From contig NZ_JACHJG010000013.1 in the NCBI RefSeq assembly GCF_014203545.1, positions 1 to 64,000 on the forward strand: a DNA stretch of 64,000 nt, written 5' to 3'. Origin of the DNA: Streptomyces netropsis (GTDB taxonomy: Bacteria; Actinomycetota; Actinomycetes; Streptomycetales; Streptomycetaceae). The notes under the pieces are model-generated. The model saw nothing but the letters and a program-made list of their open reading frames with translations, was not told the DNA's origin and did no database searches. Positions within the stretch are counted from its first letter, which is position 1; the number at the start of each line of letters is the position of its first letter. This document shows positions 33,242 through 43,431 of this stretch, piece by piece. A program made the position numbers and the translations under genes.

Positions 33242-34042
33242 TCAGGACTCCTCGAAGGACGGGGCCGATGGGTTGGCACGCGCCGCGGCCAGGAACGCCG
33301 GCCGTTCGCCGCCGCCGTGGACGACCAGGCTCGCGCCGGTGATGTAGGACGCGCGGTCGGAGGCGAGGAAGACCACGGCGTCGCCGATCTCGTCGGGTTC
33401 GGCGAGGCGGCCCGCCGGGACCGTGCGGGCGACGGCGGCGACGCCCGCCGCGTCGCCGTAGTGCAGGTGGGCCGACTCCGTGCGCACCATGCCGAGCACG
33501 AGGGTGTTGACGCGTACGGCCGGTGCCCATTCCACCGCCATCGTGCGGGCGAGGTGTTCCAGCCCGGCCTTGGCGGCGCCGTAGGCCGCCGTGCCCGGTG
33601 ACGGGCGGGTGCCGCTCACGCTCCCGATCATCAGGACGCAGCCGCCGGCCGGTTGCCGGCGCATCACCCGGTGGGCGGCGAGCGAGACGGTCAGCGGCGC
33701 GGTGAGGTTGAGTTCGAGGACGCGCGCGTGGCGCTCGGCGTCGGCGTCGTCGAGCATCCGGAAGGGTGCGCCACCGGCGTTGTTGACCAGCAGGTCCAGG
33801 CGGCCGTAGGCCGTCGCCAGCTCGTCGAACAGGGCCTGCACGGCGGCCGGCCGACGCACGTCCACCGGCCTGAAGGAGGCGGTCCGCCCGTCGGCGATGA
33901 CCGGCTCGTCCGGGGGGCGGCGGGCGCAGACCACGACCCGTGCCCCGGCGCGCAGCAGCGCCCGCGCGATGCCCGCGCCGACACCGCGCGTACCGCCGGT
34001 GACGACCGCGACGCGTCCGTCCAGACCGAGCTCCGCACTCAT
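33242..34042 (-). CDS. Short-chain dehydrogenase, Rv3549c-like (KstR2 cluster)
   Basis: This 266-residue SDR has TGGTRGVGAGIARALLRAGA, the VNNAGG motif and the catalytic YGAAKAG. ATG 34042 has GGAGG 9 bases upstream. It is the first gene of a leftward two-gene unit, divergent from echA20 across a KstR2-like operator, exactly as Rv3549c is in mycobacteria. It is an NAD(P)-dependent oxidoreductase of steroid-ring intermediates; the exact step is not settled even in mycobacteria as far as I know. Confidence 0.85.
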   Translation of the reverse strand: MSAELGLDGRVAVVTGGTRGVGAGIARALLRAGARVVVCARRPPDEPVIADGRTASFRPVDVRRPAAVQALFDELATAYGRLDLLVNNAGGAPFRMLDDADAERHARVLELNLTAPLTVSLAAHRVMRRQPAGGCVLMIGSVSGTRPSPGTAAYGAAKAGLEHLARTMAVEWAPAVRVNTLVLGMVRTESAHLHYGDAAGVAAVARTVPAGRLAEPDEIGDAVVFLASDRASYITGASLVVHGGGERPAFLAAARANPSAPSFEES

Positions 34043-34087
34043 GCCGTACCACCTCCCGCGCCGGACGATCCGCTGCTACCTTCGCCC

Positions 34088-34105
34088 CTAACAAACGTTT
34101 GGTGG
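34088..34105. promoter_or_regulatory. KstR2-like operator 1, CTAACAAACGTTTGGTGG
   Basis: An imperfect 18-bp palindrome in the gap between the divergent SDR pair and echA20. Its core CAAACGTTTG fits the CAAG-nn-CTTG type core of KstR2 sites. It resembles the site at 40282-40299. Confidence 0.7.
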
Positions 34106-34124
34106 AAAGGTAGCTGATCCACTG

Positions 34125-34940
34125 ATGGGTGTCTCCACCTCCCGCCCCGAAGCGGGCATCGCCGTCGTCACCGTGGACTTCCCGCCCGTCAACGCCGTTC
34201 CCGTGCGGGGGTGGTACGAACTGGCGGAGGCCGTGCGCGCGGCGGGCGCCGACCCCGCCGTCCGCTGCGCGGTCCTGGCCGCCGCCGGGCGCGGCTTCAA
34301 CGCGGGGGTCGATCTCAAGGAGATCCAGCGCGGTCCGGGTCACCGGGCCCTGATCGGCGCCAACCAGGGCTGCGCCGCCGCGTTCGCCGCCGTGTACGAC
34401 TGCGAGGTGCCGGTCGTCGCCGCCGTGCGGGGCTTCTGCCTCGGCGGCGGGATCGGGCTCGTCGGCAACGCCGACGCCGTCGTCGCCGCCGAGGACGCCA
34501 CCTTCGGCCTGCCCGAGCTGGACCGGGGCGCGCTCGGCGCCGCCACCCACCTCGCCCGGCTCGTGCCCCAGCATCTGCTGCGCACCCTGTACTACACCTC
34601 GCGCACCGTCACCGCGTGGGAGCTGCACCGGCACGGCTCCGTGTGGCGGGTCGTGCCGCCCGACGAACTCCTTCCGGCCGCCCTGGAGCTGGCGCGAGAG
34701 ATCGCGGCCAAGGACGGCTCGCTGATCCGGCTCGCCAAGGCCGCCCTCAACGGCATCGACCCGGTCGACGTCCGCCGCGGCTACCGCTTCGAGCAGGGCT
34801 TCACCTTCGAGGCCGCGCTCAGCGGCGTGGCCGACCGGCACCGCGAGGCCTTCGTCTCCCGGACATCCCGGCCGTCCGGGCCATCCGGGCCGTCCGGGCC
34901 GTCCCGGAAATCCGCGACGGACCACGAGGAGGAGCCGTGA
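34125..34940 (+). CDS. echA20: EchA20-like enoyl-CoA hydratase/ring hydrolase
   Basis: This 271-residue crotonase-fold protein is strikingly like mycobacterial EchA20 (AVTVDFPPVNAVP-type start, GRGFNAGVDLKEIQR, GFCLGGGIGLVGNADAVVA, PELDRGALGAATHLARLVPQHL, YRFEQGFTFE). In Mycobacterium this enzyme hydrolytically opens the steroid D ring of the HIEC-CoA intermediate. A non-conserved tail follows residue 247, made of PSG repeats from a 9-bp tandem repeat. ATG 34125 has only a distant AAAGG; the operator lies just upstream. It is the first gene of the four-gene rightward operon. Confidence 0.88.
   Translation: MGVSTSRPEAGIAVVTVDFPPVNAVPVRGWYELAEAVRAAGADPAVRCAVLAAAGRGFNAGVDLKEIQRGPGHRALIGANQGCAAAFAAVYDCEVPVVAAVRGFCLGGGIGLVGNADAVVAAEDATFGLPELDRGALGAATHLARLVPQHLLRTLYYTSRTVTAWELHRHGSVWRVVPPDELLPAALELAREIAAKDGSLIRLAKAALNGIDPVDVRRGYRFEQGFTFEAALSGVADRHREAFVSRTSRPSGPSGPSGPSRKSATDHEEEP
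34872..34907 (+). repeat. Four 9-bp tandem repeats, ccgtccggg
   Basis: Units at 34872, 34881, 34890 and 34899, with one or two changes. They encode a Pro-Ser-Gly repeat in the extra tail of EchA20. Confidence 0.8.
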
Positions 34941-35803
34941 CGGGCGGGAAACTGATGACCGCCGACGAGGCCGTCGGCCGGCTGGAGAGCGGCATGACCG
35001 TCGGCATCGGCGGCTGGGGCTCGCGGCGCAAGCCGATGGCGCTCGTACGGGCGCTGCTGCGTTCGGATCTGACGGACCTCACCGTGGTCTCCTACGGCGG
35101 CCCCGACGTGGGCCTGCTGGCGGCGGCGGGGCGGATCGCCAAGCTCGTGACCGCCTTCGTCACCCTCGACTCCGTCCCCCTCGAACCGCACTTCCGGGCC
35201 GCCCGGCAGCGCGGCCGCCTGGAGCTGACGGAGCTGGACGAGGCGATGCTGATGTGGGGGCTGACCGCCGCCGCGCACCGGCTGCCCTTCCTGCCCGTCC
35301 GGGCCGGTCTCGGCTCCGACGTCATGACGGTCAACCCCCACCTGCGGACGGTCACCTCGCCGTACGCGGACGGGGAGGAGCTCGTCGCCGTACCCGCGCT
35401 GACCCTGGACGCGGCCCTCGTCCACCTCAACCGGGCGGACGCGCGGGGCAACGCGCAGTACCTGGGCCCTGATCCGTACTTCGACGATCTCTTCTGCGAG
35501 GCCGCCCGTGAGGCGTACGTCTCGTGTGAACGGGTCGTGGACAGCGCCGAGTTCGCATCCGCGGGCGGCCCGCAGACCCTGCTGATCGCGCGGACGTGCG
35601 TCACCGGGGTCGTGGAGGCGCCGGGCGGTGCGCACTTCACCTCCTGTGCCCCGGACTACGACCGCGACGAGGCGTTCCAGGCCGCGTACGCCAAGGCCGC
35701 GGCCGACCCCGCGGCGTGGCGCGAGTTCGCGAGCCGCTTCCTGTCCGGGGACGAGGACGACTACCGGGCCGCCGTCGCGGCCTTCGCCGGGGAGGGCGCG
35801 TGA
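34937..35803 (+). CDS. ipdA: IpdA, CoA-transferase-like alpha subunit (steroid C-ring hydrolase)
   Basis: This 288-residue protein has the type I CoA-transferase alpha fold (GMTVGIGGWGSRRKPMALVRALLRS, VSYGGPDVGLLAAAGR). GTG 34937 has AGGAGG about 5 bases upstream and overlaps the echA20 stop. With IpdB it forms an enzyme that, in mycobacteria and rhodococci, hydrolyses the last steroid ring of COCHEA-CoA and does not transfer CoA. Identity rests on sequence style and on the echA20-ipdA-ipdB-ipdC order. Confidence 0.9.
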   Translation: MTGGKLMTADEAVGRLESGMTVGIGGWGSRRKPMALVRALLRSDLTDLTVVSYGGPDVGLLAAAGRIAKLVTAFVTLDSVPLEPHFRAARQRGRLELTELDEAMLMWGLTAAAHRLPFLPVRAGLGSDVMTVNPHLRTVTSPYADGEELVAVPALTLDAALVHLNRADARGNAQYLGPDPYFDDLFCEAAREAYVSCERVVDSAEFASAGGPQTLLIARTCVTGVVEAPGGAHFTSCAPDYDRDEAFQAAYAKAAADPAAWREFASRFLSGDEDDYRAAVAAFAGEGA

Positions 35804-36570
35804 GCGAGGACGCGGCGAAGGGCGTGACCCGTGCCGAGTACTGCGTGGTCGCCTGCGCGGAGGCGTGGCGCGACGCCGGGGAGGTCCTGGTCGCCCCGAT
35901 GGGGCTCGTCCCGACGGCCGGCGCGCGGCTCGCGAAGCTCACCTTCTCCCCCGACCTGCTGCTGACCGACGGCGAGGCGATGCTGATGGGTGACGTGCCC
36001 GCGCTGGGGGCGGCGTCGAAGGTGAGCGAGGGGTGGCTGCCCTACCGCCGGCACCTGGCGCTGGTCACCGGCGGCAGACGGCACGTGATGATGGGCGCGA
36101 GCCAACTGGACCGCCACGGCAACCAGAACATCTCCTGCATCGGCGACTGGAAGCGGCCGGGCCGTCAGCTCCTCGGAGTGCGCGGCGCTCCCGTCAACAC
36201 CCTCAACAACCCCACCAGTTACTGGATCCCCCGGCACTCCCCGCGGGTGCTGGTCGCGCGGGTCGACATGGTGTGCGGCGTCGGCTACGACCGGGTGGCC
36301 GCCGCCGGGCCCTCCGCGACCCGCTTCCACCACGTCCGCCGCGTGGTCACCGATCTGGCCGTGCTCGACTTCGAGACCCCGGACCGCACGATGCGCGTGC
36401 GGTCCCTGCACCCGGGGGTCACCCCCGCCGAGCTGCGGGAGGCGACCGGCTTCCCCCTCGCCGTCCCCGACGACGTGCCGCACACCCGCGAGCCGACCCC
36501 CCGTGAACTGCGGCTGATCCGCGAGGTCGTCGACCCGGCCGGGCTGCGCGAGCGGGAGGTACCCCGATGA
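35800..36570 (+). CDS. ipdB: IpdB, CoA-transferase-like beta subunit (steroid C-ring hydrolase)
   Basis: This 256-residue protein shows segments nearly identical in pattern to mycobacterial IpdB: ARLAKLTFSPDLLLTDGEA, RRHVMMGASQLDRHGNQNIS, VRGAPVNTLNNPTSYW and RSLHPGVTPAELREATGF. It starts at GTG 35800 with GGGAGG four to five bases upstream and a four-base overlap with ipdA. It is the partner of IpdA in opening the final steroid ring. Confidence 0.92.
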   Translation: MSEDAAKGVTRAEYCVVACAEAWRDAGEVLVAPMGLVPTAGARLAKLTFSPDLLLTDGEAMLMGDVPALGAASKVSEGWLPYRRHLALVTGGRRHVMMGASQLDRHGNQNISCIGDWKRPGRQLLGVRGAPVNTLNNPTSYWIPRHSPRVLVARVDMVCGVGYDRVAAAGPSATRFHHVRRVVTDLAVLDFETPDRTMRVRSLHPGVTPAELREATGFPLAVPDDVPHTREPTPRELRLIREVVDPAGLREREVPR

Positions 36571-37608
36571 GGACCGCGCTCACCGAGCTGACCGGTGTCC
36601 GCCACCCGCTCGTGCAGACCGGCATGGGCTGGGTCGCGGGCCCGCGCCTCGTCGCGGCGACGGCGAACGCGGGGGCGCTCGGCATCCTGGGCTCCGCGAC
36701 CATGACGCCCGACCGGCTCAGGGCGGCGGTCCGCGAGGTGCGCCTGCGCACGGACCGCCCGTTCGGGGTCAATCTGCGCGCGGACGCGGGGGACGCGGAG
36801 GAACGGGTGCGGATCATCGTCGACGAGGGCGTGAAGGTCGCCTCCTTCGCGCTCGCCCCCTCACGCGATCTGATCGCCCGCCTCAAGGACGCCGGGGTCG
36901 TCGTCATGCCGTCCGTGGGCGCGCGGCGGCACGCGGAGAAGGTCGCGGCGTGGGGCGCGGACGCAGTCGTCGTGCAAGGCGGTGAGGGCGGCGGTCACAC
37001 CGGGGGCGTCGCGACCACGGTCCTGCTGCCCCAGGTGGTCGACGCGGTGGACATCCCGGTCGTCGCGGCGGGCGGCTTCCACGACGGCCGGGGCTTGGTC
37101 GCCGCCCTCGCCTTCGGGGCGGCGGGCGTGGCGATGGGGACCCGGTTCCTGCTCACGGCCGACAGCACGGTCCCGGCGGCGGTGAAGGCCGCCTACCTCG
37201 CCGCGTCCGTCGGGGACGCCATCGTCACCACGAAGGTCGACGGCCTCCCCCACCGCATGCTGCGCACGCCCTTCGTCGACGCCCTGGAGCGCTCGGGCCG
37301 GGCCAGGGCCCTGCTGCGGGCGGTGCGGCACGCCGCCTCCTTCCGCGCGGTCTCCGGGCTGACCTGGCGCCGGATGGTGCGCGACGGGCTGGCGATGCGG
37401 CACGGCAGGGACCTCACGTGGAGCCAGGTGCTGCTGGCCGCGAACACCCCGATGCTGCTCAAGGCCGCCATGGTGGACGGCCGGACGGACCTCGGGGTGA
37501 TGGCCTCGGGGCAGGTCGCGGGCCTCGTCGAGGACCTGCCGTCCTGCGCGGAGCTGGTGGACCGCGTGATGCGGGAGGCCCACGAGACGCTCGCGGGCCT
37601 CCCGCCGG

Positions 37609-37625
<17 letters not shown>
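36567..37625 (+). CDS. ipdC: IpdC, FMN-dependent oxidoreductase (nitronate monooxygenase fold)
   Basis: This 352-residue TIM-barrel flavoprotein has QTGMGWVAGPRLVAATANAG at the start and VVVQGGEGGGHTGG as the FMN/substrate loop, as in 2-nitropropane-dioxygenase-like enzymes. IpdC hydroxylates a HIP-CoA-derived intermediate in steroid ring degradation. ATG 36567 overlaps the ipdB stop. Its 3' end overlaps the convergent fadA6 gene by 17 bases. Confidence 0.9.
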
Positions 37626-38766
<1,141 letters not shown>

Positions 38767-38801
38767 GGCTGCTCCTTCGACAGATGATGTCCGTGCGGGC
38801 C

Positions 38802-39446
38802 CTATGCGGCGGCCGGGTCCCTCCCGGCGATGCCGTCCAGCACCATCGACAGGTACTGGCGGGCGATCTCCTCCGGGCTGTGCGCCCCGCCCGGCCGGTA
38901 CCAGGACGCGGCGACCCACACGGTGTCGCGCACGAAGCGGTAGACGAGCCGGATGTCGAGGTCGGCGCGGAAGGACCCGTCGGCCACGCCGCGCTCGAGC
39001 GTGCCCAGCCAGGCCTTCTCGAACTTCCGCTGGGAGTCCACGAGATAGCCGAAGCGGGGCTGGGCGACCAGGTGCCGGGACTCCTTCTGGTAGATGGCGA
39101 CGGCGGCGCGGTGCCGGTCGATCTCCCGGAAGGACTCCGTGACGAGGGCCTCGATGGTCTCCCGGGGGCCGAGACCGGCGCCCAGCACGGCGTCGTAGCC
39201 GGTCCACAGCTCGTCCAGGAAGCCGGAGAGGATCTCGTCGAGCATCGACTCCTTGGAGTCGAAGTGGTAGTAGAGGCTGCCCGCGAGCAGTCCCGCCTCG
39301 TCGGCGATCCGGCGGACGGTGGTGGCGTTGTAGCCCTGCGCTGCGAATACCTCGGCGGCGGTCGCGAGGAGCTCGCGGCGCCGCTCGGGGGCGGGGTTCG
39401 CGGTGGTCTTCTTGCTGTTCGTCGGCACTCTCTCATTGTCGGTCAC
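38802..39446 (-). CDS. kstR2: KstR2-like TetR repressor
   Basis: This 214-residue TetR protein has an HTH (residues about 36-63, TVRRIADEAGLLAGSLYYHFDSKESM). Its ligand domain is very close to mycobacterial KstR2 (AIYQKESRHLVAQPRFGYLVDS, FRADLDIRLVYRFVRDTVWVAASWYRPGG). KstR2 represses ring-degradation genes and is released by HIP-CoA. GTG 39446 overlaps the ipdF stop (GTGA); a second GTG at 39428 would give a 208-residue protein. Two palindromes matching its expected site are at 34088 and 40282. Confidence 0.88.
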   Translation of the reverse strand: MTDNERVPTNSKKTTANPAPERRRELLATAAEVFAAQGYNATTVRRIADEAGLLAGSLYYHFDSKESMLDEILSGFLDELWTGYDAVLGAGLGPRETIEALVTESFREIDRHRAAVAIYQKESRHLVAQPRFGYLVDSQRKFEKAWLGTLERGVADGSFRADLDIRLVYRFVRDTVWVAASWYRPGGAHSPEEIARQYLSMVLDGIAGRDPAAA

Positions 39447-40267
39447 GCACGCTGGCTGCTGACGGAGACCGTCTCGCCGGTCATGTACGAGGAGTAGCCG
39501 CTGGCGAGGAAGACGATCACGTTGGCGATCTCCCAGGGCTCGGCGTAGCGCCCGAACGCCTCGCGCCCGGTCAGCTCGGTGAGCAGCTCGGGCGTGGTGA
39601 CCTTCGCCAGGTGCGGGTGCATGGCCAGGCTCGGGGAGACGGCGTTGACGCGCACCCCGTAGGCCGCGGCTTCCACGGCGGCGCAACGGGTGAGGGCCAT
39701 GACGCCGGCCTTGGCGGCGGCGTAGTGGGCCTGGCCGCGCTGGGCCCGCCAGCCGACGACGGAGGCGTTGTTGACGACGACCCCGCCGCCGGTGCCGCGG
39801 CGCAGCCGGCGCAGGGCGGCGCGGGTGCAGCGGAAGGTGCCCGTCAAGGTGGTGTCGACGACCTTGTCCCACTGCTCGTCGGTCATGTCCACCAGATCGG
39901 CGGTGCCGCCGAGGCCGGCGTTGTTGACGACGACGTCGAGGCCGCCGTGCCGCTCCTCGGCGAGGTCGAACAGGGCGGCGACCTGCGTCTCGTCGGTGAC
40001 GTCGCAGGTCAGCCCGGCGACGGACCGGGCGCCGAACTCGTCGGCGAGCGTCGCGACGCACCCCCGCAGACGCCGCGCGTGGACGTCGCCGAGCACGACG
40101 CGGGCACCCTCCTCGAGGAAGCGGCGGGCGGTGGCGCCGCCGATCCCGGCGCCGGCTGCGGCGGTGATGACGGCGGTGCGGCCGGCCAGCAGATCGTGAC
40201 CGGGGGGACAGGGCGGCGGGCCCGCGGGGCGAGCGCTGGGTGCCACGGGCTCCTCGACGCTGCTCAT
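39443..40267 (-). CDS. ipdF: IpdF-like short-chain dehydrogenase
   Basis: This 274-residue SDR has TAAAGAGIGGATARRFLEEGA (cofactor site), VVNNAGLGG and the catalytic HYAAAKAG. In mycobacteria the SDR gene next to kstR2 (Rv3559c, ipdF) oxidises the 5-hydroxy group of the HIC-CoA intermediate. The first 28 residues are a Pro/Ala-rich extension. ATG 40267 has no good ribosome site and lies only 15 bases from the KstR2-like operator, so the mRNA leader must be very short or absent. Confidence 0.82.
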   Translation of the reverse strand: MSSVEEPVAPSARPAGPPPCPPGHDLLAGRTAVITAAAGAGIGGATARRFLEEGARVVLGDVHARRLRGCVATLADEFGARSVAGLTCDVTDETQVAALFDLAEERHGGLDVVVNNAGLGGTADLVDMTDEQWDKVVDTTLTGTFRCTRAALRRLRRGTGGGVVVNNASVVGWRAQRGQAHYAAAKAGVMALTRCAAVEAAAYGVRVNAVSPSLAMHPHLAKVTTPELLTELTGREAFGRYAEPWEIANVIVFLASGYSSYMTGETVSVSSQRA

Positions 40268-40281
40268 GGCCGTACGTTAAC

Positions 40282-40299
40282 CTACCAAACACTTGTTAG
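40282..40299. promoter_or_regulatory. KstR2-like operator 2, CTACCAAACACTTGTTAG
   Basis: An 18-bp imperfect palindrome (half-sites CTACCAAAC and CTAACAAGT) in the 46-base gap between divergent ipdF and the enoyl-CoA hydratase gene. It shares the pattern CTAmCAAr with operator 1 and would repress both directions. Confidence 0.75.
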
Positions 40300-40313
40300 G
40301 GAAGGAGTGGCGG

Positions 40314-41246
40314 ATGGCCCCCGACCATGACCCCGATCACGGCTCGGACCACGACGCGGAGCACGACCCGGACCACGACGGGGCATCGCGGGATCCGGTG
40401 GTGCGCTACGAGCGGCGGGGCCCGGTCGCGACCGTCACCATGAACCGGCCGGAGTACCGCAACGCCCAGAATTCCGCGATGACCTACGCCCTGGACGACG
40501 CGTTCCGCGCCGCCGCCGACGACGACGAGGTCAAGGTCGTCGTCCTCGCCGGGGCGGGTGGGCACTTCTCCGCGGGCCACGACATCGGCTCCCCGGGGCG
40601 CGACGCCGATGTCCCCTTCGCCCGCCGGGCGGGGCTGTGGTGGGACCACTGCGACAAGGCGGGCGCGGAGCGCCGCTTCGCCCGCGAGTCCGAGGTCTAC
40701 CTGGGCATGTGCCGCCGCTGGCGCGAGCTGCCGAAGCCGATGATCGCGTCCGTCCAAGGGGCCTGTGTGGCGGGCGGGTTGATGCTGGCGTGGGTGTGCG
40801 ATCTGATCGTGGCGAGCGAGGACGCCTTCTTCGCCGATCCGGTCGTCCGGATGGGCATTCCCGGCGTCGAGTACTTCGCCCATCCGTGGGTGATGCCGCC
40901 CCGGGTGGCGAAGGAGTTCCTCTTCACCGGCGACCGGATGAGCGCGCGGCGGGCGCACGAGGTCGGGATGGTCAACCGCGTGGTGGCCCGCGATCGACTC
41001 GCCTCACATACGGAAGAGTTGGCCGACCGGGTGGCACAGATGCCGCGCATGGGTCTCGCCCTCGCCAAACGGGCCGTCAACCAGGCCGAGGACCTCCAGG
41101 GGCTGCACAGCGGCCTGGACTCGGTGTTCGGCCTCCATCACCTCGCGCACGCGCACAACGCGGAGACCGCCGCCGATCCGCTCGGCGGGATGGACGTCGC
41201 CGCGATGAAGGCGCGGGCGGCGGGGCGAGGGGGGACGCACCGCTGA
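40314..41246 (+). CDS. Enoyl-CoA hydratase with His/Asp-rich N-terminus
   Basis: This 310-residue crotonase has AGAGGHFSAGHDIGSPG (oxyanion loop 1), ASVQGACVAGGLMLAWVCDLIVASE and DPVVRMGIPGVEYFAHPW. Residues 4-23 are an unusual run of His, Asp and Pro (DHDPDHGSDHDAEHDPDHD) that might bind metal. ATG 40314 follows AAGGAG at 7 bases. It is the first gene of a three-gene operon behind KstR2-like operator 2. It probably hydrates an enoyl-CoA made by the dehydrogenases that follow; the specific step is unknown. Confidence 0.85.
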   Translation: MAPDHDPDHGSDHDAEHDPDHDGASRDPVVRYERRGPVATVTMNRPEYRNAQNSAMTYALDDAFRAAADDDEVKVVVLAGAGGHFSAGHDIGSPGRDADVPFARRAGLWWDHCDKAGAERRFARESEVYLGMCRRWRELPKPMIASVQGACVAGGLMLAWVCDLIVASEDAFFADPVVRMGIPGVEYFAHPWVMPPRVAKEFLFTGDRMSARRAHEVGMVNRVVARDRLASHTEELADRVAQMPRMGLALAKRAVNQAEDLQGLHSGLDSVFGLHHLAHAHNAETAADPLGGMDVAAMKARAAGRGGTHR

Positions 41247-42421
41247 TGGACCTCGACTTCACGGCCGCCGAGGACGCCTTCCGCCACGAGGCCCGCACCT
41301 GGCTGGCGGCCCACGTGCCGCGTACGCCCCTGCGCTCGCTGGAGACCGCGGAGGGGTTCGCCGAGCACCGGGCGTGGGAGCGGACGCTGTCCGCCGACCG
41401 CTGGTCGGTGGTGTCCTGGCCGTCCGCGTACGGCGGCCGGGACCGCTCGCTGCTGGAGTGGCTGGTCTTCGAGGAGGAGTACTACGCGGCCGGCGCGCCC
41501 GCCCGGGTCGCCCAGAACGGCATCCACCTCCTCGCCCCCACCCTCTTCGAGCACGGCAGTGCCGAGCAGTGTGCCCGCGTCCTGCCCGCCATGGCGAGCG
41601 GTGCGACGATCTGGGCGCAGGCCTGGTCCGAGCCGGAGGCGGGTTCCGACCTCGCCTCCTTGCGGTCCGTCGGGGTGCGCACGGCGGGTGGCTGGCTGCT
41701 CAGGGGGCAGAAGACCTGGTCCTCGCGGGCCGCCTTCGCCGACCGCGCGTTCGGACTGTTCCGTACCCACCCCGACGCGGACCGGCCGCACCGGGGGCTC
41801 ACGTATGTGATGTTCCCGCTCGACGCGGACGGGGTGACCGTACGTCCCGTACGGCGCCTCGACGGCAAGCCCGCCTTCGCGGAGCTCTTCCTCGACGACG
41901 TCTTCGTCCCCGACGCGGACGTCGTCGGCGAGCCCGGGCGGGGCTGGTCCGTCGCCATGAGCACGGCGGGCAACGAACGCGGGCCGACCCTGCGCAGCCC
42001 CGGCCGCTTCACCTCCGCCGCGCGCCGGCTCGTCGGACTGTGGCACGCCCACGCCGACCGGGACGACACGGGCCTGCGGGACCGGGTCGCCGACGCCGTG
42101 ATCCGGGCCCGCGCCTACCAGCTGTCCGCCTACGAGGACGCCACGCGCCTGGCCGAAGGCGGTGCGCCGGGCGCGAAGTCCAGCCTCACCAAGGTGTTCT
42201 GGTCCGAACTGGACCTCGCCCTCCACGAGACGGCCCTCGACGTGCTCGGCCCGTACGGCGAACTCGCCGACGGCGCGGGGGACGCCCCCGCGCGGGGCGC
42301 CTGGGCGGAGGGCTACACGTTCTCCCTGGCCGGGCCGATCTACGCGGGCACCAACGAGATCCAGCGGGACATCATCGCCGAGCGGCTGCTCGGGCTGCCG
42401 AGGGGGACGCGCCGCGCATGA
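41246..42421 (+). CDS. Acyl-CoA dehydrogenase, catalytic subunit type (FadE/IpdE-like)
   Basis: This 391-residue protein has AQAWSEPEAGSDLASL, GQKTWSSRAAFADRAFGLF and a C-terminal IYAGTNEIQRDIIAERLLGLP. ATG 41246 overlaps the hydratase stop (TGATG), and the next dehydrogenase overlaps its own stop. Adjacent FadE31-33 genes occupy this part of the mycobacterial KstR2 regulon, where pairs form heterotetramers that oxidise ring-derived acyl-CoAs. Which FadE it equals cannot be told from sequence by eye. Confidence 0.87.
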   Translation: MDLDFTAAEDAFRHEARTWLAAHVPRTPLRSLETAEGFAEHRAWERTLSADRWSVVSWPSAYGGRDRSLLEWLVFEEEYYAAGAPARVAQNGIHLLAPTLFEHGSAEQCARVLPAMASGATIWAQAWSEPEAGSDLASLRSVGVRTAGGWLLRGQKTWSSRAAFADRAFGLFRTHPDADRPHRGLTYVMFPLDADGVTVRPVRRLDGKPAFAELFLDDVFVPDADVVGEPGRGWSVAMSTAGNERGPTLRSPGRFTSAARRLVGLWHAHADRDDTGLRDRVADAVIRARAYQLSAYEDATRLAEGGAPGAKSSLTKVFWSELDLALHETALDVLGPYGELADGAGDAPARGAWAEGYTFSLAGPIYAGTNEIQRDIIAERLLGLPRGTRRA

Positions 42422-43431
42422 GGTTCCTGTTGGACACCGAGCAGACCGCCTTCGGCCACACGCTCGACCGGATGCTGTCCGCCGCCGACACCCCGGCGGT
42501 CGTACGGGCCTGGGCGGCCGGAAACCACGGACCGGGGCTCGCGGTGTGGGAGCGGCTCGCGGACGCCGGGGTCTTCGCCGTCGCCGTGCCCCGGGCGTAC
42601 GGCGGCATGGGGCCACTGCCCGTCGAACTGTGCGTCGCCTTCGTCGCGTTGGGGCGGCACGCCGTGCCCGGACCACTGGTCGAGACGGTCACCGCCGTGG
42701 CCCTCCTGTCCCGGCTCGCCGAGCGCGGCGAGCCGGCGCCCGCCGAGGAGTGGCTGCCCCGCCTCGGTGCCGGGAAGGCTCGGGTGACGGTGGCCCTGGC
42801 GGACGGCGGCCCGTACGCGCTGGACGCGGACGCCGCCGACGCGACCTTCGTGGTGACGGGCGGCCACCACGCGCTGCGGCTCGCCACCGGCCACGGTCCG
42901 GTGCAGCCCTCGCTCGACCCGGCGCGGCGGCTGTCGCGCCCGCTCACCGGCGGAGAGCCGCTCGCGGGCGGCCCCGCCGTGCGGGACGCGGCCTCGTACG
43001 CCACCGGCTGGGCCGCGTTCACGACCGCCGCGCAGGCGCTCGGGGTCGGGCTGGCGCTGCTGGAGCGCACGGTCGCGTACGCCAGGACGCGCACCCAGTT
43101 CGGGGCGGCCATCGGCTCGTTCCAGGCGGTCAAGCACCGGCTGGCGGACGCGCTGCTCGGGCTGGAGTTCGCCCGGCCGCTGCTCCACGGCGCCGCCGTG
43201 GCCCTCGCGTCCGGGGCGCCGGGCGCCGGGGCGGAGATCGCCGCGGCCAAGGTCGCCGCCTGCGACGCGGCGTACGCGGCCGCCCGTACGGCCCTCCAGG
43301 TGCACGGCGCGATCGGCTACACCGCCGAGTGCGACGTGTCCCTGTGGCTCGGCAAGGCCCGGGCGTTGCGGTCGGCGTGGGGCACCCCGGCGGCCTGCCG
43401 GGCCCGCGCGCTGGAACTGTTCGACCAGTAG
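42418..43431 (+). CDS. Acyl-CoA dehydrogenase, partner subunit
   Basis: This 337-residue protein is shorter than a classical enzyme. It keeps YARTRTQFGAAIGSFQAVKHRLADAL and LQVHGAIGYTAECDVSLWLGKARAL but lacks the YxGTxE end. ATG 42418 overlaps the upstream stop. It probably forms an alpha2beta2 enzyme with the preceding gene, as in other steroid-degradation dehydrogenase pairs (IpdE1-IpdE2 type). Confidence 0.86.
   Translation: MRFLLDTEQTAFGHTLDRMLSAADTPAVVRAWAAGNHGPGLAVWERLADAGVFAVAVPRAYGGMGPLPVELCVAFVALGRHAVPGPLVETVTAVALLSRLAERGEPAPAEEWLPRLGAGKARVTVALADGGPYALDADAADATFVVTGGHHALRLATGHGPVQPSLDPARRLSRPLTGGEPLAGGPAVRDAASYATGWAAFTTAAQALGVGLALLERTVAYARTRTQFGAAIGSFQAVKHRLADALLGLEFARPLLHGAAVALASGAPGAGAEIAAAKVAACDAAYAAARTALQVHGAIGYTAECDVSLWLGKARALRSAWGTPAACRARALELFDQ

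Noticed and set aside
34872..34907. Short repeats as a CRISPR array
   Set aside because: Nine-base units in direct contact, in frame within a gene, with no spacers.
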